DNA of 59,663 bases from Saprospiraceae bacterium (GTDB lineage Bacteria; Bacteroidota; Bacteroidia; Chitinophagales; Saprospiraceae), in contig JANQHF010000057.1 of NCBI GenBank assembly GCA_028282725.1, positions 1 through 59,663 of the forward strand. Reading direction: 5' to 3'. This document shows, in pieces, positions 55,239 to 59,663 of this stretch; position 1 is the stretch's first letter, and the number at the start of each line of letters is the position of its first letter. The notes below the pieces were generated by a model. It searched no databases and had not been told where the DNA came from. It saw only the letters and a program-made list of their open reading frames with translations. The position numbers and the translations under genes were made by a program.

Positions 55239-58200
55239 ATGAAAATGATGAAACGTATTTACGCAATCAATCTGCGCCGATTGTTCAGTTTTTGCTTAGG
55301 GGCAAGTCTGTGTCTCCTGAGCATCTCTCTTTCTGCCAATTCTTATGAAAAATATGATTCAGGTGTCGGAGAGGTAAAAAAATCCAGGTGGTTGAAAGGT
55401 ACAACCCTGGATGGTGTAGAAATCATTTCTCTCGACTGGAAGGTAATCGAGCAACCGGATGATCCCATGGCAGGAGACAGCATATGTTTTGAATATACTG
55501 CTACCAACCTCTCGCCGACCGATACATTGAAAAATGTGATGATCATCCATAATGCAGTGACTATAGCCATGGGTCAGTGTCTGTTGCCTAATGGACAGAT
55601 GGCCGGAAGTGGAGTAAATCAGTTTACGGGAAGTGGTACATATATGTTGACCGGCAGTTTGTGCAGTGTGTTAACCCAGCAAGATATAGACGATGGATTT
55701 GTTCTGCAGGCCCCGGTTACATCATTCGGGTTTACAGGTAGCCTCACGGGTCCAATGGTTTCGTCTTGTGTCGATGCGATTGCATGCTTTGGGGTAACGT
55801 TATCTTGCACTGATTATAATATCAGTCTGGATCAGGAATGTGAGACGCTGCTGACTCCCGAATTACTGGGTATCAAAACCAAGGTTCCGGATAGTCTGCT
55901 GAGAATCAGAATTCAAGAAGACAATGGCTTATTCAGACCTATTCCTATGGTGGATAATGACGATGTCGGGATGAAGATAAAAGTGGTAGTGGATATTCCC
56001 GGATGTCCGGATGTAGCCCCATGCTGGAGCTATGCCAATATCGAGTACAAACTCGGACCATCACAGATATGTACAATAGATACCGTGTCTTGCGGTGCCC
56101 AAATCGCGATGAGCGACCCGATCATAACGTTTGCTTGTGGAAATACGGAATTTATCAGAGGAGAGACGATCAGGGAAGATCTCTGTAAGACCAGTCCTGA
56201 TTTCCTTGCGAAGGAAACGATTACGTTTGCTGTAAGGGATGAATTTGGAAATATCTCCGATACTTGTACGCAGGTGCGGTACATTCTGAAACCAAACCTT
56301 AAAGAAGGAGATATTGACTGGCCGGCAAGCGATACCGTGCTCATGTGCGGGGCAGATATCTTCGATGAAAACGGCGAGGTGTTGCCAAGATTCGGTGGTG
56401 TTCCGAGGTGGGATGGTGCCGATTTAACAGACCGTCGAATTCCTCAATTGTGTAACGTTTTTGCAGAATATGAGGACGTCATCGAGTTGGAAAGAGATTG
56501 TGAAAGAAGAATTATTCGCGAATGGATCGTGAATGAATGGAAGTGTGATGGAGGAGTCACGAGGTTGAGATTCCTTCAGACCATCACCCTAAGGGATACA
56601 ACACCCCCGGATATCGAGGTCCAGGCTTCCAGATACGAACTTACGGTCAATGAAGAAACATGTTCGGCATCCTTCGTAATTCCGCCGGCCATGGTTTCTG
56701 ACTTGTGCCAGGATGATGATAGTATCGAAGTCGAGATCAGGCATCCGAATGGAACCACCTTCGGCAACCAGGAAACACTTGTAAGCATACCAAAAGGGCT
56801 CAACAACATAGTAGAATACATAGCAAGAGACAAGTGTGGAAATGAAAGTCGAGATACTTCATTCATAGACGTCATAGACATTACGGATCCGGTGGCAATC
56901 TGTCTGAGAAATACGGCAATTGCCGTAAGCGATACCGTGGTCACTATGGGCGTTGACAAATTCCATCAGGATAGTTATGATGCATGTGGTATCAGCAAAA
57001 AATGTGTTGTAAGGATGGACGACCTGGAGTTGTTACAACAACTTGATGTGAACAAGGACGGTGAGGTTTTATTTAGCGAATTTGATCAGGCCCTTATGAA
57101 CAGAGCCAACGGTGGCGACGGATGTTACCGGGATTACAGCCCGAGTAGCTACGTTCGCAATGGCATCACTTACATTAGTTCAGATTCGATCTGTACGTCG
57201 GAAGTCAAGTTCTGTTGCGCTGACGGAGGAAAGGACATAGGAGTGGTCTTGAGAGTATATGATATGGATCTCAACCGCAATGAATGTATGGTCATGGTGA
57301 AGGTCCAGGACAAGAGCACGGCAACGGTTATTTGTCTGCCGGATATTACTGTAAGCTGTGATTTCGAGTTTGATCCATTTGCAGATCTGACACCTTTCTT
57401 CGGAAATATTGCGAATAATCCTACCATGGACATTCCTGTTGGAGTGCCAAGAGAGTTCCTTGTCGATAGTTCAGGTGCATTGATTTGGGGTAAAGTGATC
57501 GATAATTGCGGAGCTTCTATTGAAGAATTGACACCAGAGGTTATGAGAGACGATATATGCCGTACGGGTATGATCACGCGTACATTCAGAATCGTGGATG
57601 CAAGTGGGGCCGTTCAAACGTGTACGCAAAAAATCAATATTGTCGGGGATCAACAAAACAACCCACTGGTCTTTGAATATTTTCCACCTGATTTAACGAT
57701 TGTGGCAGAAGATCCTGATGACCTGAGGAGAGTTGCTATTGACGATCCACCAGTTGTTCAAAATACAGGTTGTTCGTTGATAGGAATTGGTTACAGAGAT
57801 CAGGTATTTGCTCTGGATTCCATATACTGTACAAAGATATTCCGCACATGGCAGGTCATTGACTGGTGCCGTAATCCAACCGGACTAGTCGAACTCGAAC
57901 GCGTACAAACCATATTGGTCACAGATAATGATCCACCGCAAATAGTACTGAATCCTCCGATCGTTGTTGTTCCTCAGCCCATAGCGGGTGATGCAATTGA
58001 ATTGTTTGCCACTGCAACTGACAATGTGGTAGAAAATCCCAAGTTCCTTAAGTGGACATACGAGGTGTATGAAAGTGGGCAAAATGTACCATTGATCGCT
58101 GATACAGTTCCTTTGCTGGACTTCCAGGCGAGTTCTGCTGTCATAAGATTGGAAGGTCTGGCTGTAGCTGAGTATGAAGTGCACTGGATGGCAATGGATA

Positions 58201-59486
58201 AATGTATGAATACCGATACTGTTGTCCAGTCTTTAAGTGTGGTCGAAAGAGAAGAAGAAATGATGAATGTTGTCGGTCAGGTATTGTTTTCACGAGGAGG
58301 AAAGATGGATAATGTGGATGTTTACCTTGGCGAACAGGAGGAGGTGTATTCAAGTGCATTGAAAGATATTACGGACCAGGAGGGAGGATATGCATTCTCA
58401 AATATGCCGATGGGAGGAAGTTATTTCATCGATCCGGAAAAGAATGATGATCCGCTCAATGGAGTATCCACCCTTGATTTGATCCTCATCCAGAGGCATA
58501 TTCTTGGAATTACCCCGCTCGATGATCCCGTTCTTCAGATTGCCGCAGATGTCAATGGAGATGGTTCCATCAGCTCACTTGATCTCGTAGATATGAGAAG
58601 ACTCCTGCTCGGTCACACGGCGAGCTTCAGTGGCAAGGATAGTTGGACCTTTGTTTATGAAGGTCAGGATTTGATAAATGCCATGCAGGAAAAAGATCCT
58701 CTTGAAGAAACATACTTCATTCAGGAATTGGTCCAGGATATGGATGTGTCCTTCATAGGTATTAAGACAGGTGATGTATCCGGAGATGTCGTTAGCAACT
58801 CAGCATTGGCGGATTCAAGATCTGCGCTGGCTGCTATTGATTGGAAATATGAACTTAAGGAATTCGATAATGAATTTCATCTATTGGTTCGTTCAAGCCG
58901 CAAGATGAACATTGATGGATTCCAGGGTACATTGGAATGGAATGGTGGAATGGCGCTAACTGACATCCATGCCGGGAAGTTGACCATCGAAAAGGATCAC
59001 TATAATCAGGATTTTAGCGATCAATCTTTAATGCCTGTTTCCTTCAACCATGATCAATCGATCACCATCGATGAAGACGATGTGTTGTTCACCCTTGTAT
59101 TTGCCGGTGCATATCAGATAGAACAGCCGGATGTCAGGATGACAAATGAATTACTTGAAAGTGAATTGTATGCAAATGAACAAATGTATGCATTGAATCT
59201 TTCACAAGAAGATATAGCAATTTCCCGATTGGAAGTTGCACAAAATGTACCGAATCCATGGTCCGAGACCACCCTAATTCGCGCTGAAATTCCGTTAGAT
59301 GGTCAGGCTGAATTGAGGATTTATGATTTGCAAAATCGCTTAATTTATAAGGAGGGACGCCAGGTCGAAAGCGGTTCTCATCTATTTACTGTAAGTCATG
59401 AGCAAGTGAAAGAGAGTGGCTTATATTTTTACGAGATTGAAATAGGAGGAATCATTGCGCGTCAGAAAATGATACGTGTGAATTAG
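55239..59486 (+). CDS. Giant T9SS-exported surface protein with dockerin-like module
   Basis: 1415 residues with a signal peptide (about 1-33). The first ~1000 residues hold several HYR/Ig-like repeats with paired cysteines and repeated DTTPPDIEV-, DITDPVAIC- and DNDPPQIVL-type openings. An EF-hand-like loop (DVNKDGEVLFSEFD) is near 603. A CarboxypepD_reg/SdrD-like module lies at about 1009-1068. A dockerin-like duplicated motif follows (GVSTLDLILIQRHILG near 1073; DVNGDGSISSLDLVDMRRLL near 1105). The T9SS sorting domain (about 1333-1415) starts with VAQNVPNPWSETT. It is probably a cell-surface adhesin. Confidence 0.9.
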   Translation: MKMMKRIYAINLRRLFSFCLGASLCLLSISLSANSYEKYDSGVGEVKKSRWLKGTTLDGVEIISLDWKVIEQPDDPMAGDSICFEYTATNLSPTDTLKNVMIIHNAVTIAMGQCLLPNGQMAGSGVNQFTGSGTYMLTGSLCSVLTQQDIDDGFVLQAPVTSFGFTGSLTGPMVSSCVDAIACFGVTLSCTDYNISLDQECETLLTPELLGIKTKVPDSLLRIRIQEDNGLFRPIPMVDNDDVGMKIKVVVDIPGCPDVAPCWSYANIEYKLGPSQICTIDTVSCGAQIAMSDPIITFACGNTEFIRGETIREDLCKTSPDFLAKETITFAVRDEFGNISDTCTQVRYILKPNLKEGDIDWPASDTVLMCGADIFDENGEVLPRFGGVPRWDGADLTDRRIPQLCNVFAEYEDVIELERDCERRIIREWIVNEWKCDGGVTRLRFLQTITLRDTTPPDIEVQASRYELTVNEETCSASFVIPPAMVSDLCQDDDSIEVEIRHPNGTTFGNQETLVSIPKGLNNIVEYIARDKCGNESRDTSFIDVIDITDPVAICLRNTAIAVSDTVVTMGVDKFHQDSYDACGISKKCVVRMDDLELLQQLDVNKDGEVLFSEFDQALMNRANGGDGCYRDYSPSSYVRNGITYISSDSICTSEVKFCCADGGKDIGVVLRVYDMDLNRNECMVMVKVQDKSTATVICLPDITVSCDFEFDPFADLTPFFGNIANNPTMDIPVGVPREFLVDSSGALIWGKVIDNCGASIEELTPEVMRDDICRTGMITRTFRIVDASGAVQTCTQKINIVGDQQNNPLVFEYFPPDLTIVAEDPDDLRRVAIDDPPVVQNTGCSLIGIGYRDQVFALDSIYCTKIFRTWQVIDWCRNPTGLVELERVQTILVTDNDPPQIVLNPPIVVVPQPIAGDAIELFATATDNVVENPKFLKWTYEVYESGQNVPLIADTVPLLDFQASSAVIRLEGLAVAEYEVHWMAMDKCMNTDTVVQSLSVVEREEEMMNVVGQVLFSRGGKMDNVDVYLGEQEEVYSSALKDITDQEGGYAFSNMPMGGSYFIDPEKNDDPLNGVSTLDLILIQRHILGITPLDDPVLQIAADVNGDGSISSLDLVDMRRLLLGHTASFSGKDSWTFVYEGQDLINAMQEKDPLEETYFIQELVQDMDVSFIGIKTGDVSGDVVSNSALADSRSALAAIDWKYELKEFDNEFHLLVRSSRKMNIDGFQGTLEWNGGMALTDIHAGKLTIEKDHYNQDFSDQSLMPVSFNHDQSITIDEDDVLFTLVFAGAYQIEQPDVRMTNELLESELYANEQMYALNLSQEDIAISRLEVAQNVPNPWSETTLIRAEIPLDGQAELRIYDLQNRLIYKEGRQVESGSHLFTVSHEQVKESGLYFYEIEIGGIIARQKMIRVN

Positions 59487-59511
59487 GCGAGATAGCTTTT
59501 TATTTGAGTTG

Positions 59512-59547
59512 AGCCCTGAATTGTTCTGATTCAGGGCTTTTTCTTTT
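59512..59547 (+). terminator. Intrinsic terminator of the giant T9SS gene
   Basis: A 10-bp perfect stem (59512-59521/59529-59538) with a 7-nt loop is followed by tttttctttt (59538-59547). It lies 25 bp after the stop codon. The group II intron begins at the next base. Confidence 0.92.
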
Positions 59548-59663
59548 GTGCGCCCGGCATGTCACAGATACTTGGAGGTGAGAGTCCTTTATGCACCCGG
59601 CAAGGGGAAGCATTAGCTGAACGGCAAGATTATATCCGTGAGGGTATGGTTGAAGGAAGCTGA
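59548..59663 (+). mobile_element. 5' part of a group IIC (bacterial class C) intron, truncated by the window edge
   Basis: From 59548 the sequence reads gtgcgcccggcatg, then ggtgagagtcc (59577-59587), gaacggcaag, tccgtg and gaaggaagc near the end. Order and spacing match domain I of bacterial class C group II introns, such as the one from Oceanobacillus iheyensis as I remember it. These introns characteristically insert just downstream of intrinsic terminators, as here. The reverse-transcriptase gene and domains II-VI should lie beyond the window on the + strand. Confidence 0.85.

Overview
The window looks like chromosomal DNA of a Bacteroidota member, most probably of the Saprospiria (Saprospiraceae/Lewinella-like). 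This rests on several points: type IX secretion (T9SS) C-terminal sorting domains on at least three secreted proteins; SprB-like and HYR-like repeat proteins; a PTLGEW-type C-terminal anchor; the rpmB-rpmG-DUF4295-ftsY cluster; an unusually long signal peptidase I; NagB fused to a PIG-L domain; DUF5916, DUF5686 and DUF6503 proteins; and promoter-like TTTG-N19-22-TAnnTTTG sequences. No rRNA, CRISPR array, prophage or complete insertion sequence was found. The assignment is an inference from gene families, not from a marker-gene phylogeny.

Layout. 1-260: 2.5 copies of a ~103-bp non-coding tandem repeat that can fold into competing hairpins, followed by a GxxExxY (PD-(D/E)XK-like) protein. 0.8-10 kb: S9 peptidase, lipoproteins, MFS transporter, PLP-dependent decarboxylase, DUF5916 outer-membrane protein, DinB-like protein. 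10.3-13.6 kb: a Tat-exported molybdenum hydroxylase pair (large subunit plus 2Fe-2S subunit) and a DoxX-like protein. 13.6-16.9 kb: a decayed stretch with a REP-like palindromic element, a sulfatase lipoprotein, an internally deleted FG-GAP pseudogene and a frameshifted PTLGEW-anchor pseudogene. 16.9-31.4 kb: large BNR/sortilin-like protein, an unrecognised two-gene membrane cassette, GH3 glycosidase, RhlE-like helicase, DDAH-like hydrolase, TetA-like MFS, CutC, DUF5686 protein and a sulfotransferase.

31.6-38 kb: NagB-PIG-L fusion with an SSS symporter (amino-sugar use), facing a VOC-pxpABC operon (5-oxoproline hydrolysis). 38-46.4 kb: SRPBCC protein, cyclopropane synthase, CocE-like hydrolase, lipoprotein MsrA, and the gluconeogenic pair fbp-pckA. 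46.5-54.7 kb: a T9SS protein, ftsY, DUF4295, rpmG, rpmB, tRNA-Arg(ACG), a subtilase, a TolB-like protein and lepB. 54.7-59.5 kb: a structured leader and a 1415-residue T9SS/dockerin protein ending in an intrinsic terminator. Directly after the terminator T-run, at 59548, begins what reads as the 5' end of a bacterial class C (group IIC) intron, cut by the window edge.

The most notable signals are the group IIC intron sitting exactly behind a terminator, the switch-like tandem repeats at the left edge, and the two neighbouring gene remnants at 15.5-16.8 kb.
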